From NCBI RefSeq assembly GCF_018035235.1, contig NZ_WPCV01000004.1, positions 806,001 to 870,000 of the forward strand: DNA of 64,000 bases. The letters run 5' to 3'. The notes beneath the pieces were generated by a model. It made no database searches. It had not been told where the DNA came from and saw only the letters and a program-made list of their open reading frames with translations. The position numbers and the translations under genes were made by a program. This DNA is from Citrobacter sp. On2M (GTDB lineage: Bacteria > Pseudomonadota > Gammaproteobacteria > Enterobacterales > Enterobacteriaceae). Position 1 is the first letter of the stretch. Each line of letters starts with the position of its first letter. This document shows, in pieces, positions 8,901 through 20,523 of the stretch.

Positions 8901-9505
8901 AATTTCCCCTTAGTAATAGAATGAATCATAAAATAATAATACTCCGGCACTTAATTCGAAATTGTATTTTATAGTGAGATTTAATTAATCAACATATGTA
9001 ATGCCAATATTAATTATCGAATTGATAATTAAAGCGTATGGCAATATATTGAATTAGCAATTAGTCCTGCAAATCCCAAAGTTAATCTTATTTACGTAAT
9101 GTTTACTGTTAAAATCAAACTGGCTTGTAAATTATGACGTTTAAAATTGGGAACACGCCTCGCATAACCTCCATTTTAGGATTTGGGGGGCAAAATCGCG
9201 CTGAGGGCTCAATTTGGGGCGTTAAATAGTCTGTACTTATCTATCACGAGAAAAGACTAAGTTACTGACTATATAATAATCACATGATTTCATTAAATTT
9301 TCAAAACCTATCTCTTAAATAGACATTATCTATACATCTTTTGATCTTTGACCTGCCTGAACGATTGGATTTTCATAATCCATTATTAATCAAAGCATTG
9401 AACAAAATAATCCATCTCTGATAACCCGCGCTGCAGGGTCTATGCTTATTAAAAGTAACCAAAAAGGGCGATTAACCCGAATGCCCCTGCTGTTGAGGGG
9501 TTGAA
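8901..9505. other. AT-rich intergenic region upstream of suf, no gene seen
   Basis: About 600 bases without a convincing reading frame on either strand and visibly richer in A and T than the flanks. It contains a perfect 9-bp inverted repeat (TTAATTATC at 9010-9018, GATAATTAA at 9024-9032). The right end must hold most of the suf promoter, where OxyR, IHF and IscR sites are known in E. coli; I cannot place those sites with confidence here. Confidence 0.5.
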
Positions 9506-9522
9506 GTGATAATCATTATCAC
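9506..9522. promoter_or_regulatory. Fur box of the suf promoter
   Basis: GTGATAATCATTATCAC is a near-perfect palindrome matching the core of the Fur consensus (GATAATnATTATC). It lies 46 bases before the sufA start, where Fur represses suf in E. coli when iron is plentiful. Confidence 0.88.
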
Positions 9523-9567
9523 TAACATATTGTTATAGCTTAAAAGCTAGTGACTCGAGGTAACCCT

Positions 9568-9936
9568 ATGGAATTGCATTCAGGAACATTTAACCCGGAA
9601 GATTTTGCATGGCGTGGACTGAGGTTAACGCCAGCGGCTGCGGCGCACATCCGCGAACTGATGGCAAAGCAACCCGGCATGTTGGGCGTTCGCTTGGGCG
9701 TGAAGCAAACGGGATGTGCAGGATTCGGCTACGTGCTGGATACCGTCCGTGAGACTCAAAAAGACGATCTCCTGTTTGAAATGGATGGTGCCAGACTGTA
9801 TGTGCCGTTACAGGCGATGCCGTTCATCGACGGCACAGAAGTCGATTTTGTTCGCGAAGGATTAAATCAGTTATTTAAATTTCATAACCCGAAAGCCCAG
9901 AACGAATGCGGCTGTGGCGAAAGTTTTGGGGTATAG
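9568..9936 (+). CDS. sufA: A-type Fe-S carrier protein SufA
   Basis: A 122-residue A-type carrier that receives Fe-S clusters from the SufBCD scaffold and passes them to apo-proteins. The three cluster-ligating cysteines are present at Cys50 ([10 protein letters not shown]) and at Cys114 and Cys116 ([11 protein letters not shown]). The ATG at 9568 gives the same length as E. coli SufA; six further codons upstream are open but lack a good start context. First gene of the sufABCDSE operon, behind the Fur box at 9506. Confidence 0.95.
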   Translation: MELHSGTFNPEDFAWRGLRLTPAAAAHIRELMAKQPGMLGVRLGVKQTGCAGFGYVLDTVRETQKDDLLFEMDGARLYVPLQAMPFIDGTEVDFVREGLNQLFKFHNPKAQNECGCGESFGV

Positions 9937-9944
9937 GCGGTACT

Positions 9945-11432
9945 ATGTCTCGTAATACTGAAGCAACTGACGATGTCAACACCTGGGCTGACGGGCACCT
10001 TAATTACAAAGAGGGGTTCTTCACCCAACTGCAAACCGACGAGCTGGCGAAAGGGATCAGCGAAGAGGTCGTGCGCGCAATTTCGGCAAAACGTAATGAA
10101 CCCGACTGGATGCTGGAATTCCGCCTTAATGCCTTTCAGGCATGGTTGACCATGGAAGAACCGCACTGGCTAAAAGCGCACTATGACAAACTGAATTATC
10201 AGGATTACAGCTATTACTCTGCGCCGTCCTGCGGCAACTGCGATGAAACCTGTGTGTCTGAACCGGGAGCGGTGCAGCAAACGGGCGTAAATGCATTTTT
10301 AAGTAAAGAGGTCGAGGACGCCTTTGAACAGCTTGGCGTGCCGGTCCGCGAAGGCAAAGAGGTGGCGGTTGATGCCATTTTTGACTCGGTGTCGGTGGCG
10401 ACCACCTATCGCGACAAACTGGCGGAACAGGGCATTATTTTCTGTTCGTTCGGTGAGGCGATTCACGACCACCCGGAGCTGGTAAAACAGTATCTGGGCA
10501 CGGTTGTTCCGGGTAATGACAATTTCTTTGCCGCGCTGAATGCGGCAGTGGCCTCCGACGGTACGTTTATTTATGTGCCGAAAGGTGTGCGTTGCCCAAT
10601 GGAACTGTCGACCTATTTCCGTATCAATGCGGAAAAAACCGGGCAGTTTGAACGCACCATTCTGGTTGCGGATGAGGGAAGCTACGTCAGCTATATCGAA
10701 GGCTGTTCGGCCCCTGTGCGCGACAGCTATCAGCTGCATGCTGCGGTAGTGGAGGTCATCATCCACAAAGATGCCGAAGTGAAATACTCGACGGTACAAA
10801 ACTGGTTCCCTGGGGATGGTAACACCGGCGGCATTTTGAACTTCGTTACCAAGCGGGCGCTGTGCGAAGGCGAAAACAGCAAAATGTCGTGGACGCAGTC
10901 AGAAACCGGTTCGGCCATTACCTGGAAATACCCAAGCTGCATTCTGCGTGGGGATAACTCTATCGGCGAATTCTACTCCGTGGCCCTGACCAGTGGTCAT
11001 CAGCAGGCCGATACTGGCACCAAGATGATCCACATTGGCAAGAACACCAAATCAACCATCATCTCGAAAGGTATCTCCGCCGGACACAGTCAGAACAGCT
11101 ATCGCGGTTTAGTGAAAATCATGCCAACCGCCACCAATGCCCGCAACTATACCCAATGCGACTCGATGCTGATCGGCGCGGATTGTGGGGCGCACACCTT
11201 CCCGTATGTGGAGTGTCGTAACAACAGCGCCCAGCTTGAACACGAAGCCACGACGTCGCGCATTGGTGAAGACCAGCTATTTTACTGCCTGCAGCGCGGT
11301 ATCAGCGAAGAGGATGCCATTTCGATGATCGTGAATGGTTTCTGTAAAGACGTGTTCTCTGAACTGCCGCTGGAATTTGCCGTGGAAGCGCAAAAACTTC
11401 TCGCCATAAGTCTTGAACACAGCGTCGGTTAA
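9945..11432 (+). CDS. sufB: Fe-S cluster scaffold subunit SufB
   Basis: A 495-residue subunit of the SufBC2D complex on which Fe-S clusters are built during iron limitation or oxidative stress. The N-terminal CxxC region ([13 protein letters not shown]) and the long right-handed beta-helix core are visible, along with the conserved C-terminal part where the sulfur-accepting Cys and cluster ligands lie ([35 protein letters not shown]). The ATG at 9945 is 8 bases after the sufA stop and matches the E. coli start; upstream in-frame codons overlap sufA and are rejected. Confidence 0.95.
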   Translation: MSRNTEATDDVNTWADGHLNYKEGFFTQLQTDELAKGISEEVVRAISAKRNEPDWMLEFRLNAFQAWLTMEEPHWLKAHYDKLNYQDYSYYSAPSCGNCDETCVSEPGAVQQTGVNAFLSKEVEDAFEQLGVPVREGKEVAVDAIFDSVSVATTYRDKLAEQGIIFCSFGEAIHDHPELVKQYLGTVVPGNDNFFAALNAAVASDGTFIYVPKGVRCPMELSTYFRINAEKTGQFERTILVADEGSYVSYIEGCSAPVRDSYQLHAAVVEVIIHKDAEVKYSTVQNWFPGDGNTGGILNFVTKRALCEGENSKMSWTQSETGSAITWKYPSCILRGDNSIGEFYSVALTSGHQQADTGTKMIHIGKNTKSTIISKGISAGHSQNSYRGLVKIMPTATNARNYTQCDSMLIGADCGAHTFPYVECRNNSAQLEHEATTSRIGEDQLFYCLQRGISEEDAISMIVNGFCKDVFSELPLEFAVEAQKLLAISLEHSVG

Positions 11433-11448
11433 AATTTAAGGAAAGCAC

Positions 11449-12195
11449 ATGTTAAGCATCAAAGATTTACAGGTCAGTGTGGAAGATAAGACGATCCTGC
11501 GTGGGCTGAGTCTTGACATTCGCCCCGGAGAAGTGCACGCCATTATGGGGCCAAACGGTTCCGGGAAAAGTACGCTTTCCGCCACGCTCGCCGGACGTGA
11601 AGACTATGAAGTCACCGGCGGGACGGTAGAGTTCAACGGTAAAGATTTACTGGAACTGTCACCGGAAGAGCGGGCCGGTGAAGGCATCTTTATGGCATTT
11701 CAGTATCCAGTAGAAATCCCCGGCGTAAGTAATCAGTTTTTCCTGCAAACGGCACTGAATGCGGTGCGCACCTACCGTGGCGAAGAGTCACTGGACAGGT
11801 TTGACTTCCAGGATCTGATGGAAGAAAAAATTGCGTTGCTGAAGATGCCGGAAGATTTGCTCACGCGTTCGGTCAACGTCGGTTTCTCCGGCGGTGAGAA
11901 AAAGCGTAATGACATTTTGCAAATGGCGGTACTGGAGCCTCAGTTGTGCATTCTGGATGAGTCAGACTCCGGGCTGGATATCGACGCGCTGAAAATCGTC
12001 GCCGACGGCGTGAACTCGCTGCGTGATGGGCAACGTTCATTCATTATCGTCACCCATTATCAGCGTATCCTGGACTATATCAAACCCGATTATGTTCACG
12101 TTCTCTACCAGGGGCGAATTGTGAAATCCGGTGATTTCACACTGGTCAAACAACTGGAGGAGCAAGGTTATGGCTGGCTTAGCGAACAGCAGTAA
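11449..12195 (+). CDS. sufC: Suf ABC-type ATPase SufC
   Basis: A 248-residue soluble ABC ATPase that drives conformational change in SufBC2D. It carries Walker A GPNGSGKST at 34-42, the Q-loop FQYPVEIPG, the signature GFSGGEKKR and Walker B LCILDESDSGLD, followed by the switch histidine in VTHYQRIL. It starts 16 bases after sufB, and its last 26 bases overlap sufD in another frame. Confidence 0.95.
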   Translation: MLSIKDLQVSVEDKTILRGLSLDIRPGEVHAIMGPNGSGKSTLSATLAGREDYEVTGGTVEFNGKDLLELSPEERAGEGIFMAFQYPVEIPGVSNQFFLQTALNAVRTYRGEESLDRFDFQDLMEEKIALLKMPEDLLTRSVNVGFSGGEKKRNDILQMAVLEPQLCILDESDSGLDIDALKIVADGVNSLRDGQRSFIIVTHYQRILDYIKPDYVHVLYQGRIVKSGDFTLVKQLEEQGYGWLSEQQ

Positions 12196-13441
12196 CGTGT
12201 TGCAACAGTGGCACCATCTGTTTGCGACGCAAGGTGAGACTCGCTCGCAACATGCCCAGCAGCACCTGCAACAGATGCTGCGACTGGGGCTGCCAACGCG
12301 TAAGCATGAGGACTGGAAATACACGCCGCTGGAGGGATTAATCCACAGCCAGTTTGTCAGCCATGTCACTGAGATATCGTCAGCCCAGTGTGAAGCGTTA
12401 GTACCGGCTATTGAGGCCATACGACTGGTATTTGTCGACGGGCAATTCTCTCCAACGCTGAGCGACAGCGCAGAAGGTAGTGGTTTTGATATTACCGTTG
12501 ATGATGTACGCCAGACGCTACCGGCCGCCATCCAACCGGAAGTCTTTCTGCACCTGACCGAAAGCCTGTCGCGTAGCGTCACGTACATTAAGGTGAAGCG
12601 AAACCAGCGGCCGAAGAAACCGCTGTTGTTGTTGCACATTACCCAGGGGCTGGCGAGCGATCAGGTGAATACGGCGCACTATCGCCACCATCTGGAACTG
12701 GCGGAAGGGGCTAAAGCAACCGTCATTGAACACTATGTCAGCCTTAGCGAGCTTCGTCATTTCACTGGCGCACGCTTAACCATTAATGTCGCGGCGAATG
12801 CGCACTTGCGCCATATCAAACTGGCGTTTGAGAATCCGCAAAGCCACCACTTCGCACATAATGACATTCAATTGGGGGCGGATGCCACGGCCACCAGCCA
12901 CAGCTTTTTACTCGGTGATGCGGTGCTGCGCCATAACACCAGCACTCAGCTTAACGGCGAAAACACGACGCTTCGGCTCAACAGCCTGGCGATGCCGGTG
13001 AAAAATGAAGTCTGCGACACCCGCACCTGGCTTGAGCATAACAAGGGATATTGCAACAGCCGCCAGTTGCATAAAACGATTGTCAGCGATAAGGGGCGGG
13101 CGGTATTCAATGGCCTTATTAACGTTGCTCAGCACGCTATTAAAACTGATGGTCAGATGACCAACAATAATTTGCTGCTCGGTAAACTGGCTGAGGTGGA
13201 TACCAAACCACAACTTGAAATCTATGCCGACGACGTGAAATGCAGCCACGGGGCGACGGTAGGGCGGATCGACGACGAGCAGATGTTCTATCTGCGTTCG
13301 CGTGGGATCGGCCAGCAGGATGCCCAACAAATGATTCTCTATGCGTTTGCCGCTGAGCTAACGGAAGCCCTGGACGAGGAAACGCTGAAGCAACAGGTAT
13401 TGGCAAGGATCGCCCAACGCTTGCCGGGAGGCGTAGCATGA
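12170..13441 (+). CDS. sufD: Fe-S cluster scaffold subunit SufD
   Basis: A 423-residue paralogue of SufB that forms the SufB-SufD heterodimer and is needed for iron entry. The C-terminal beta-helix region carries the conserved [25 protein letters not shown] motif. The start at 12170 (MAGLANSSN) reproduces the E. coli protein length and lies within the 3' end of sufC; 13 further open codons upstream are not used. Its stop overlaps the sufS start by 4 bases, so translation of sufC, sufD and sufS is coupled. Confidence 0.95.
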   Translation: MAGLANSSNVLQQWHHLFATQGETRSQHAQQHLQQMLRLGLPTRKHEDWKYTPLEGLIHSQFVSHVTEISSAQCEALVPAIEAIRLVFVDGQFSPTLSDSAEGSGFDITVDDVRQTLPAAIQPEVFLHLTESLSRSVTYIKVKRNQRPKKPLLLLHITQGLASDQVNTAHYRHHLELAEGAKATVIEHYVSLSELRHFTGARLTINVAANAHLRHIKLAFENPQSHHFAHNDIQLGADATATSHSFLLGDAVLRHNTSTQLNGENTTLRLNSLAMPVKNEVCDTRTWLEHNKGYCNSRQLHKTIVSDKGRAVFNGLINVAQHAIKTDGQMTNNNLLLGKLAEVDTKPQLEIYADDVKCSHGATVGRIDDEQMFYLRSRGIGQQDAQQMILYAFAAELTEALDEETLKQQVLARIAQRLPGGVA

Positions 13442-14658
13442 CATTTCCCATTGAAAAAGTGCGGGCCGATTTTCCAATCCTGACGCGTGAAGTGAATGGT
13501 TTACCGTTGGCGTATCTGGACAGCGCCGCCAGCGCGCAAAAACCTAACCAGGTGATTGATGCTGAAGCCGAGTTTTACCGTCACGGCTATGCGGCGGTCC
13601 ACCGTGGTATCCATACGTTGAGTGCTCAGGCCACGGAAAAAATGGAGAATGTGCGCAAGCTCGCCTCGCTGTTTATTAACGCCCGCTCAGCGGAGGAGCT
13701 GGTGTTTGTTCGCGGTACCACGGAAGGGATCAACCTGGTAGCAAACAGCTGGGGCAACAGCAATGTGCGGGCGGGTGATAACATCATCATCAGTGAAATG
13801 GAGCATCATGCCAACATTGTGCCCTGGCAGATGCTGTGTGCCCGCGTCGGGGCTGAACTGCGCGTTATTCCACTTAATGACGATGGTACATTGCAACTGG
13901 AAGCGCTGCCGATGCTGTTTGACGATCGCACGCAACTGCTGGCGATTACCCACGTATCTAACGTACTGGGCACGGAAAACCCGTTGGGTGAGATGATCGC
14001 GCTGGCGCATCAATACGGTGCAAAAGTACTGGTGGATGGCGCACAGGCGGTTATGCACCATCAGGTGGATGTGCAGGCGCTGGATTGCGACTTCTATGTT
14101 TTCTCCGGTCACAAGCTCTATGGGCCAACTGGTATTGGCGTTCTGTATGCCAGAGAGTCGCTGCTACAGGAGATGCCGCCGTGGGAAGGTGGCGGGTCGA
14201 TGATTGCGACAGTGAGCCTGAGCCATGGAACGACATGGGCCAAAGCCCCCTGGCGGTTTGAAGCCGGAACGCCAAATACGGGTGGAATTATTGGGCTCGG
14301 CGCGGCTATTGAATATATTTCAGCGCTGGGGCTGGCTGAAATCAGCGAATATGAACAATTCATGATGTGCTATGCGCTTGAACAGCTGGGGGATGTGCCG
14401 GATTTAACGATCTACGGACCGGATAACCGTCTGGGCGTGATTGCGTTTAACCTCGGCAAGCATCATGCTTATGACGTCGGGAGTTTTCTCGATAACTATG
14501 GCATTGCTGTACGAACGGGGCATCACTGCGCATTGCCGCTGATGGCCTTTTATAACGTTCCCGCGATGTGCCGGGCGTCGATTGCCATGTACAACACCCA
14601 TGAAGAAGTGGATCGCCTGGTAACAGGTCTCAAGCGTATTCATCACTTACTGGGCTAA
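13438..14658 (+). CDS. sufS: Cysteine desulfurase SufS
   Basis: A 406-residue group II cysteine desulfurase that uses PLP to take sulfur from cysteine and hand it to SufE. The PLP lysine is in [10 protein letters not shown] (Lys226), and the persulfide-carrying Cys364 is in [11 protein letters not shown]; both fall at the E. coli positions. The conserved ATEGINLV and EHHAN segments for cofactor binding are present. Coupled to sufD through a 4-base overlap. Confidence 0.95.
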   Translation: MTFPIEKVRADFPILTREVNGLPLAYLDSAASAQKPNQVIDAEAEFYRHGYAAVHRGIHTLSAQATEKMENVRKLASLFINARSAEELVFVRGTTEGINLVANSWGNSNVRAGDNIIISEMEHHANIVPWQMLCARVGAELRVIPLNDDGTLQLEALPMLFDDRTQLLAITHVSNVLGTENPLGEMIALAHQYGAKVLVDGAQAVMHHQVDVQALDCDFYVFSGHKLYGPTGIGVLYARESLLQEMPPWEGGGSMIATVSLSHGTTWAKAPWRFEAGTPNTGGIIGLGAAIEYISALGLAEISEYEQFMMCYALEQLGDVPDLTIYGPDNRLGVIAFNLGKHHAYDVGSFLDNYGIAVRTGHHCALPLMAFYNVPAMCRASIAMYNTHEEVDRLVTGLKRIHHLLG

Positions 14659-14670
14659 CAGGGAGGCGTT

Positions 14671-15087
14671 ATGGCTGCGCTACCGGATAAAGAAAAGTTG
14701 TTGCGTAATTTTACGCGTTGCGCTAATTGGGAAGAGAAATACCTGTACATTATTGAACTGGGTCAACGTCTGCCACAATTAAGCGACGACGATCGTAATG
14801 TGGAAAATAGCATCCAGGGATGTCAAAGCCAGGTATGGATTGTTATGCGTCAGAATGCCGAAGGAATTATTGAATTTCAGGGCGACAGCGATGCGGCTAT
14901 TGTGAAAGGGCTTATTGCGGTGGTATTCATTTTGTATGACCGCATGATGGCCCAGGATATTGTGAATTTTGATGTGCGTCCGTGGTTTGAAAAAATGGCG
15001 CTCGCACAGCATCTCACACCGTCTCGGTCACAAGGGCTCGAAGCGATGATTCGGGCAATTCGCGCCAAAGCCGTAACTCTTAGCTAA
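14671..15087 (+). CDS. sufE: Sulfur acceptor SufE
   Basis: A 138-residue partner that accepts sulfur from SufS on Cys51 ([10 protein letters not shown], at the expected position) and passes it to SufB. It starts 12 bases after sufS behind a GGGAGG ribosome-binding site and closes the suf operon. No strong terminator is seen directly after it; a REP-like element follows at 15154. Confidence 0.95.
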   Translation: MAALPDKEKLLRNFTRCANWEEKYLYIIELGQRLPQLSDDDRNVENSIQGCQSQVWIVMRQNAEGIIEFQGDSDAAIVKGLIAVVFILYDRMMAQDIVNFDVRPWFEKMALAQHLTPSRSQGLEAMIRAIRAKAVTLS

Positions 15088-15153
15088 ACTGATAAGACAC
15101 GTCATTTTTCAGAGCGACCTGAACAATCTCGTGTTGGGCAACGCAGTGACTCG

Positions 15154-15186
15154 TAGGCCGGATCGGGCGCTTGCCGCCATCCGGCA
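15154..15186. repeat. REP-like palindromic element
   Basis: GTAGGCCGGATCGGGCGC and GCCGCCATCCGGC form an imperfect palindrome of the enterobacterial REP/BIME type. It lies between sufE and ldtE and may act as a 3' end stabiliser for the suf transcript. Confidence 0.7.
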
Positions 15187-15210
15187 TGAACGCCAGGGGG
15201 GTGAGTGAGT

Positions 15211-16215
15211 ATGAAACGCGCGTCTGTTATTACGTTAATGCTAATCGGCGCTTACAGTGCTATTCAGGCCGCATGGGCGGTCGATTATCCTTTGCCACAG
15301 GCGAACAGCCGTCTTGTTGGGCAAAACCAAACCTACACCGTGCAGGAAGGCGATAAAAATCTACAGGCGATTGCCCGTAAGTTTGATACTGCCGCAATGC
15401 TGATCCTTGAAGCCAATAATACTATTGCCCCCGTCCCAAAACCCGGAACGCTGATTACCATTCCCTCGCAATTATTGCTGCCAGATGCGCCACGCGAAGG
15501 CATTATTGTGAATCTTGCGGAACTGCGTCTGTATTACTTCCCGCCGGGTGAGAATATTGTTCAGGTCTTCCCGATTGGGATTGGTTTACAAGGACTGGAA
15601 ACGCCGGTTATGGAAACCCGGGTTGGGCAGAAAATCCCAAATCCCACCTGGACTCCTACACCAGGCATCCGTAAACGCTCTCTGGAGCGAGGCATAACTC
15701 TACCGCCAGTTGTACCCGCTGGGCCAAATAACCCGTTAGGGCGCTTTGCACTGCGTCTGGCGCATGGAAACGGTGAATACCTGATCCATGGCACCAGCGC
15801 GCCGGATAGCGTGGGCTTGCGTGTGAGTTCCGGTTGTATTCGCATGAATGCACCGGACATCAAAGCATTGTTTGCTCAGGTCCGCACTGGAACGCCGGTC
15901 AGAGTGATTAATGAACCGATTAAATATTCGGTTGAGCCGAACGGCATGCGCTATGTCGAAGTGCATCGACCGTTGTCGCCGGAAGAGGAACAAAACGTCC
16001 AGACTATGCCCTATGTACTACCCGCCGGTTTTACCTCATTTAAAGACGACAAAGCCGTGGATAACAGCCTGGTGGAACGAGCGTTGTATCGCCGCGCGGG
16101 CTATCCTGTCACAGTGACAGCCGGACAAGTCTCGGTAGTTAGCAAGGGTGCGGAAGTGAAGTCTGCGCGTAATGGCGTACCAGGAGGGGATGCAGAGGTG
16201 CACGCAACGCAATAG
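15211..16215 (+). CDS. ldtE: L,D-transpeptidase LdtE (YnhG)
   Basis: A 334-residue periplasmic enzyme that forms 3-3 meso-DAP cross-links in peptidoglycan. A Sec signal peptide covers about residues 1-24 (cleaved after AAWA), a LysM domain follows ([19 protein letters not shown]...), then the YkuD catalytic domain with YLIHGTSAP and [12 protein letters not shown], whose Cys is the nucleophile. The residue before SGC is Ser and not the usual His, which is also how I remember E. coli YnhG. The start at 15211 matches E. coli; two extra codons upstream are open. It neighbours lpp, whose product is attached to the same peptidoglycan by related enzymes. Confidence 0.93.
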   Translation: MKRASVITLMLIGAYSAIQAAWAVDYPLPQANSRLVGQNQTYTVQEGDKNLQAIARKFDTAAMLILEANNTIAPVPKPGTLITIPSQLLLPDAPREGIIVNLAELRLYYFPPGENIVQVFPIGIGLQGLETPVMETRVGQKIPNPTWTPTPGIRKRSLERGITLPPVVPAGPNNPLGRFALRLAHGNGEYLIHGTSAPDSVGLRVSSGCIRMNAPDIKALFAQVRTGTPVRVINEPIKYSVEPNGMRYVEVHRPLSPEEEQNVQTMPYVLPAGFTSFKDDKAVDNSLVERALYRRAGYPVTVTAGQVSVVSKGAEVKSARNGVPGGDAEVHATQ

Positions 16216-16236
16216 CAGGGAAAGGAAATTCAGAGC

Positions 16237-16269
16237 AAAAAAATGGCGCACAATGTGCGCCATTTTTAT
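16237..16269. terminator. Terminator of lpp
   Basis: AATGGCGCACAATGTGCGCCATT with an A7 run on the left and T5 on the right. On the minus strand it is the efficient lpp terminator; it also faces the end of ldtE. Confidence 0.9.
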
Positions 16270-16282
16270 TACACAGATACTA

Positions 16283-16531
<249 letters not shown>

Positions 16532-16774
16532 CTAGATTGAGTTAATCTCCATGTAGCGTTACAAGTATTACACAAAGTTTTTTATGTTGAGAATATTTTT
16601 TTGATGGGAATGCACTTATTTTTGATCGTTCGCTCAAAGAAGCATCGAATTGTGCAAAAACAGCTAAAAAACCGAGTGAAAACAGAAAGCTTCCATCGGA
16701 TTCATCTTAGATAATCTCGGATTAGATAGTGAAATCCGATTTGATTTTTTATTAATTGTGGCTATCGATAAAAT

Positions 16775-16800
16775 AAAAAAAGCGCCGCAAGGGCGCTTTT
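16775..16800. terminator. Terminator of pykF
   Basis: AAAAGCGCCGCAAGGGCGCTTTT hairpin preceded by an A-run, giving a T-run on the minus strand just downstream of pykF. Confidence 0.85.
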
Positions 16801-16827
16801 CAAGCAAATTAATTCGCGGTGGAATTA

Positions 16828-18240
16828 TTACAGCACGTGAACAGATGCAGTGTTGGTGGTTCCGCTCGGAACCAGCGCACCGGAAACCATCACAACTACG
16901 TCGCCTTTCTGAGCCAGACCGCTCTCCAGAGCAACTTCTTTGCCCAGGCGATAGAAATCATCGGTAGAGCTGATTTCTTTAACAACTTGTGCAACAACAC
17001 CTTTGCTCAGCACCAGTTGACGCGCGGTAGTTTCATTGGTGGTCAGCGCCAGAATGGTCGCATCCGGGAAGTATTTACGTACTGCGCGAGCAGATTTACC
17101 GCCCTGGGTTGCAACGACGATCAGTGGAGCATCCAGTTTTTCTGCAGTTTCAACCGCGCCACGGCAAACGGCTTCGGTGATGCGCAATTTGCGGCTGTCG
17201 TTGTTGAAGTCCAGACGGCTGGTCATCACGCGGTCAGTACGCTCACAGATGGTCGCCATGATGGTGACGGCTTCCAGCGGGTATTTACCTTTTGCAGACT
17301 CACCAGACAGCATGACTGCGTCGGTACCGTCGAGGATGGCGTTAGCAACGTCGCCGGCTTCAGCACGGGTCGGACGCGGGTTTTTGATCATCGAGTCCAG
17401 CATCTGGGTCGCAGTGATAACGACTTTACGCGCACGGATACATTTTTCGATGATCATCTTCTGTGCGAAGATAACTTCTTCAACCGGGATCTCAACGCCC
17501 ATATCGCCACGAGCAACCATGATGCCGTCAGACGCTTCGAGGATTTCGTCGAAGTTGTTCAGGCCTTCCTGGTTTTCGATTTTGGAGATGATCTGGATGT
17601 TTTCGCCGCCGTGCGCTTTCAGGTGCTCACGGATTTCAACGACGTCAGAACGTTTACGGATAAAGGAAGCCGCAACGAAGTCAACGCCTTGTTCGCAACC
17701 GAAGATCAGGTCTTGTTTGTCTTTTTCAGCCAGTGCTGGCAGCGCGATGGAAACGCCTGGCAGGTTAACGCCTTTGTTTTCGCCCAGGTCGCCGTTATTC
17801 AGCACTTTACAGATAACTTTGTTACCTTCGATAGCGGTAACTTCCATGCCGATCAAACCATCGTCAACCAGAACGGTGTTGCCGACGGACAGATCTTTCG
17901 TGAAGCCTTCATAGGTAACAGCAACGATTTCGTTGTTGCCTACGACAGATTTGTCGGTGGTGAAGGTGAAGGTCTGGCCCGCTTTCAGGGAAACGTCGTT
18001 ACCGCCTTCCAGTTTGATGGTACGGATTTCCGGACCTTTGGTGTCGAGCAGGATTGCGGCTTTCTTACCGGTTTTGCTCATGACGTTGCGCAAATTCTTG
18101 ATGCGCTGACCGTGTTCTGCGTAATCACCGTGGGAGAAGTTCAGACGCATGACGTTCATGCCCGCGTCCAGCATTTTGGTTAACATCTCTTCGGATTCGG
18201 TTTTCGGACCGATGGTGCAAACAATTTTCGTCTTTTTCAT
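16828..18240 (-). CDS. pykF: Pyruvate kinase I PykF
   Basis: A 470-residue glycolytic enzyme, activated by fructose 1,6-bisphosphate, that converts phosphoenolpyruvate and ADP to pyruvate and ATP. The start [16 protein letters not shown], the substrate-binding [12 protein letters not shown], the catalytic [12 protein letters not shown] and the C-terminal effector domain are present, with the same length as E. coli PykF. It is transcribed away from the MetN-like gene. A Cra site lies upstream (18447-18460), as known for E. coli pykF. Confidence 0.97.
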   Translation of the reverse strand: MKKTKIVCTIGPKTESEEMLTKMLDAGMNVMRLNFSHGDYAEHGQRIKNLRNVMSKTGKKAAILLDTKGPEIRTIKLEGGNDVSLKAGQTFTFTTDKSVVGNNEIVAVTYEGFTKDLSVGNTVLVDDGLIGMEVTAIEGNKVICKVLNNGDLGENKGVNLPGVSIALPALAEKDKQDLIFGCEQGVDFVAASFIRKRSDVVEIREHLKAHGGENIQIISKIENQEGLNNFDEILEASDGIMVARGDMGVEIPVEEVIFAQKMIIEKCIRARKVVITATQMLDSMIKNPRPTRAEAGDVANAILDGTDAVMLSGESAKGKYPLEAVTIMATICERTDRVMTSRLDFNNDSRKLRITEAVCRGAVETAEKLDAPLIVVATQGGKSARAVRKYFPDATILALTTNETTARQLVLSKGVVAQVVKEISSTDDFYRLGKEVALESGLAQKGDVVVMVSGALVPSGTTNTASVHVL

Positions 18241-18446
18241 GACAGTCTTAGTCTTTAAGTTGAGAAGGATATGGAAATCTGGCTCCCGCCGCGCACGGAC
18301 GGGAAGCTAAACCTGAGTTACGAAAGTTGTGATGCCTCGCTCTAAGGATAGGTGACATCGAAAGAGCGTGCAGAGGAATGTGTGCTTGCGTTTCAGCCCA
18401 ACGGGATGGTGAGTTTTGTAGTCGTTGAGTTTTACAGGTCAATGTG

Positions 18447-18460
18447 CTGAAACCATTCAA
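18447..18460. promoter_or_regulatory. Probable Cra (FruR) operator of pykF
   Basis: CTGAAACCATTCAA (reverse TTGAATGGTTTCAG) fits the Cra consensus TGAAnCGnTTCA with one deviation. It lies about 210 bases before the pykF start; E. coli pykF is repressed by Cra. Confidence 0.6.
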
Positions 18461-18818
18461 GAGACAATTGGCGCGCATTATACGCTGAAAAATATCAAAA
18501 AGGAAAATGGAAACAGCGTTTCAAAACACTTCTGTGCAGTTTTACAGAAAATATTCATTAATTTGTTCAGATGTATGGATAAAGAAGTTGTTTGCCACTG
18601 TGGTTTGTTGCGCAACACGCTGAAAACGTCATCCCGGTGCCTGTGTTATATGCACATGACGCCAACCATATCGACATATTTCTAAATGTTATATCAAATT
18701 CATTTTAATTCATTTTAAAAGCCAACCTTGCTGATTACACTCGTTTGGACATCCATACTGCTAAACAGCTAAAAGCGCTAGCAGAAGAACACTAAGCAGC
18801 AGCGGATACCCAAACGAC
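18461..18818. promoter_or_regulatory. Non-coding region before the MetN-like gene, possible MetJ site
   Basis: No convincing gene in this stretch. GGACATCCATACTGCT (18747-18762) resembles two adjacent met boxes (AGACGTCT twice) with ten of sixteen positions matching, which would suit a methionine-type importer 57 bases downstream. The rest is AT-rich and presumably carries the pykF and importer promoters. Confidence 0.35.
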
Positions 18819-19841
18819 ATGATTGTCCTGAAAAATATTTCGAAAGTGTTTACGCCAGGCAGGCTTGCCATTACCGCTGTCGATAACGTCAACCTGACGG
18901 TTGAACAGGGACAGATTTACGGAATTATTGGTTACAGCGGGGCGGGGAAAAGCACCTTAATTCGCTTGCTCAATGGGTTGGAAAAACCAACCTCAGGCAG
19001 CGTAACAATTAACGGTCACGATATCTCTGCCGCCCGTGGGGAATCGTTACGTCAGGCGAGACTGAAAATCAGCATGGTGTTTCAGCACTTCAATTTGCTG
19101 TGGTCGCGGACCGTTAGCGAGAATATTGCTTTCTCTATGCAAATTGCTGGCGCGTCGAAAGCGTCTATCAAATCGCGGGTTGCCGAACTGATTGCGCTGG
19201 TTGGGCTGAGCGGTCGCGAAAATGCGTATCCGTCCCAGCTAAGCGGTGGACAAAAACAACGGGTAGGGATTGCCCGCGCGCTGGCGAATAATCCTGACGT
19301 ATTGCTGTGTGACGAAGCCACCTCGGCGCTGGATCCGCAAACCACCGATCAGATTCTCGATTTACTGCTCGATATTAACCGTCGCTTCAAATTAACCATC
19401 GTGCTGATCACCCATGAAATGCACGTAGTACGCAAGATCTGCGATCGCGTGGCGGTCATGGAAAATGGCAAAGTCGTTGAAGAAGGCGACGTGCTCAGCG
19501 TTTTTACTCATCCGCAACAGGCGATCACCCGACAGTTCGTTCGTCAGGTGAGTCAATACGGTGAGGAAGACGAATTCAACCCGCAGTTGGCCAGCGAACT
19601 TGGCGGCGTGGTGATCAAGCTTACGTTTACCGGGCAACGTACACATCGGCCAGTGGTTGGCGAATTGACCCTACGCTATGGCCTGCCGTTTAACATTTTA
19701 CACGGCAAGATGACGCAAACCGCGCACGGTGTGTTTGGTCAGCTCTGGGTGCACGTGGTGGCCTCAGAAGAACAATTGAACAATATTTTGGCCGACCTGC
19801 GCCAGAGCGACATTGAAGGCGAGGTGATTCAACATGGCTGA
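18819..19841 (+). CDS. MetN-like ABC transporter ATP-binding protein
   Basis: A 340-residue ATPase of the methionine uptake transporter family. Walker A GYSGAGKST near residue 40, Q-loop FQHFNLLWSRTV, signature LSGGQKQRVGIARAL, Walker B LLCDEATSALD, switch His in LITHEMHVV. The C-terminal 100 residues form the NIL domain, which in MetN senses internal methionine and shuts the transporter. It is distinct from the usual metNIQ next to gmhB, so it looks like a second copy of this type. The stop overlaps the permease gene by 8 bases. Confidence 0.85.
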   Translation: MIVLKNISKVFTPGRLAITAVDNVNLTVEQGQIYGIIGYSGAGKSTLIRLLNGLEKPTSGSVTINGHDISAARGESLRQARLKISMVFQHFNLLWSRTVSENIAFSMQIAGASKASIKSRVAELIALVGLSGRENAYPSQLSGGQKQRVGIARALANNPDVLLCDEATSALDPQTTDQILDLLLDINRRFKLTIVLITHEMHVVRKICDRVAVMENGKVVEEGDVLSVFTHPQQAITRQFVRQVSQYGEEDEFNPQLASELGGVVIKLTFTGQRTHRPVVGELTLRYGLPFNILHGKMTQTAHGVFGQLWVHVVASEEQLNNILADLRQSDIEGEVIQHG

Positions 19842-20502
19842 AGAACTTTTTCCTCATCTAAAGTGGGACCAACTGCTGGCGGCAACCCAGGAAACGCTCT
19901 ACATGACTGCCCTTTCAGGCGCAGCGACCTTTATTCTGGGAATCGCACTTGGGCTGGCGTTATTCCTGACCGCACGCGGTGGACTGTTTCACAATCGCGC
20001 GGTGTATAGCGGTATTTCGCTGGTGGTGAATATCTTTCGCTCGATCCCATTCATCATTTTGATCGTGCTACTGATCCCGTTTACCAAAGTAATGGTTGGC
20101 ACCATTCTCGGCGCCAATGCCGCGCTGCCTGCGCTGATCGTAGGGGCTGCACCGTTTTATGCGCGGCTGGTCGAAATTGCCCTGCGTGAAGTCGATAAAG
20201 GCGTGATTGAAGCGACGCGTTCGATGGGCGCACGTCTGAGCACACTTATTTTTCGGGTTTTACTGCCAGAATCCTCTCCTGCCTTGGTGTCCGGCATCAC
20301 CGTAACGCTGATTGCACTGGTTAGCTACAGCGCGATGGCGGGGGTGATTGGCGCCGGTGGTTTAGGGAATTTGGCCTATCTGGAAGGATTCCAGCGCAAC
20401 CACAGCGACGTCACGCTGGTGGCGACAGTGACGATTTTGCTCATTGTTTTCATCATCCAGCTTTGCGGCGATGTGATCACCTCTCTGTTAGATAAACGCT
20501 AA
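19834..20502 (+). CDS. MetI-like ABC transporter permease
   Basis: A 222-residue inner-membrane permease with five predicted membrane segments and the ATPase-coupling EAA loop (EVDKGVIEATRSMGA). It overlaps the ATPase gene by 8 bases and is followed by the binding protein after 21 bases, so the three form one operon. Family members import methionine or related amino acids; the exact substrate cannot be read from the sequence. Confidence 0.85.
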   Translation: MAEELFPHLKWDQLLAATQETLYMTALSGAATFILGIALGLALFLTARGGLFHNRAVYSGISLVVNIFRSIPFIILIVLLIPFTKVMVGTILGANAALPALIVGAAPFYARLVEIALREVDKGVIEATRSMGARLSTLIFRVLLPESSPALVSGITVTLIALVSYSAMAGVIGAGGLGNLAYLEGFQRNHSDVTLVATVTILLIVFIIQLCGDVITSLLDKR

Positions 20503-20523
20503 TAAAATACGGAAACCATTATC

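Noticed and set aside
16819..18183. A 454-codon open frame on the plus strand opposite pykF
   Set aside because: It is the mirror of a highly expressed, strongly codon-biased gene; its translation has no domain logic (runs of F, D, H, V), and pykF is certain.
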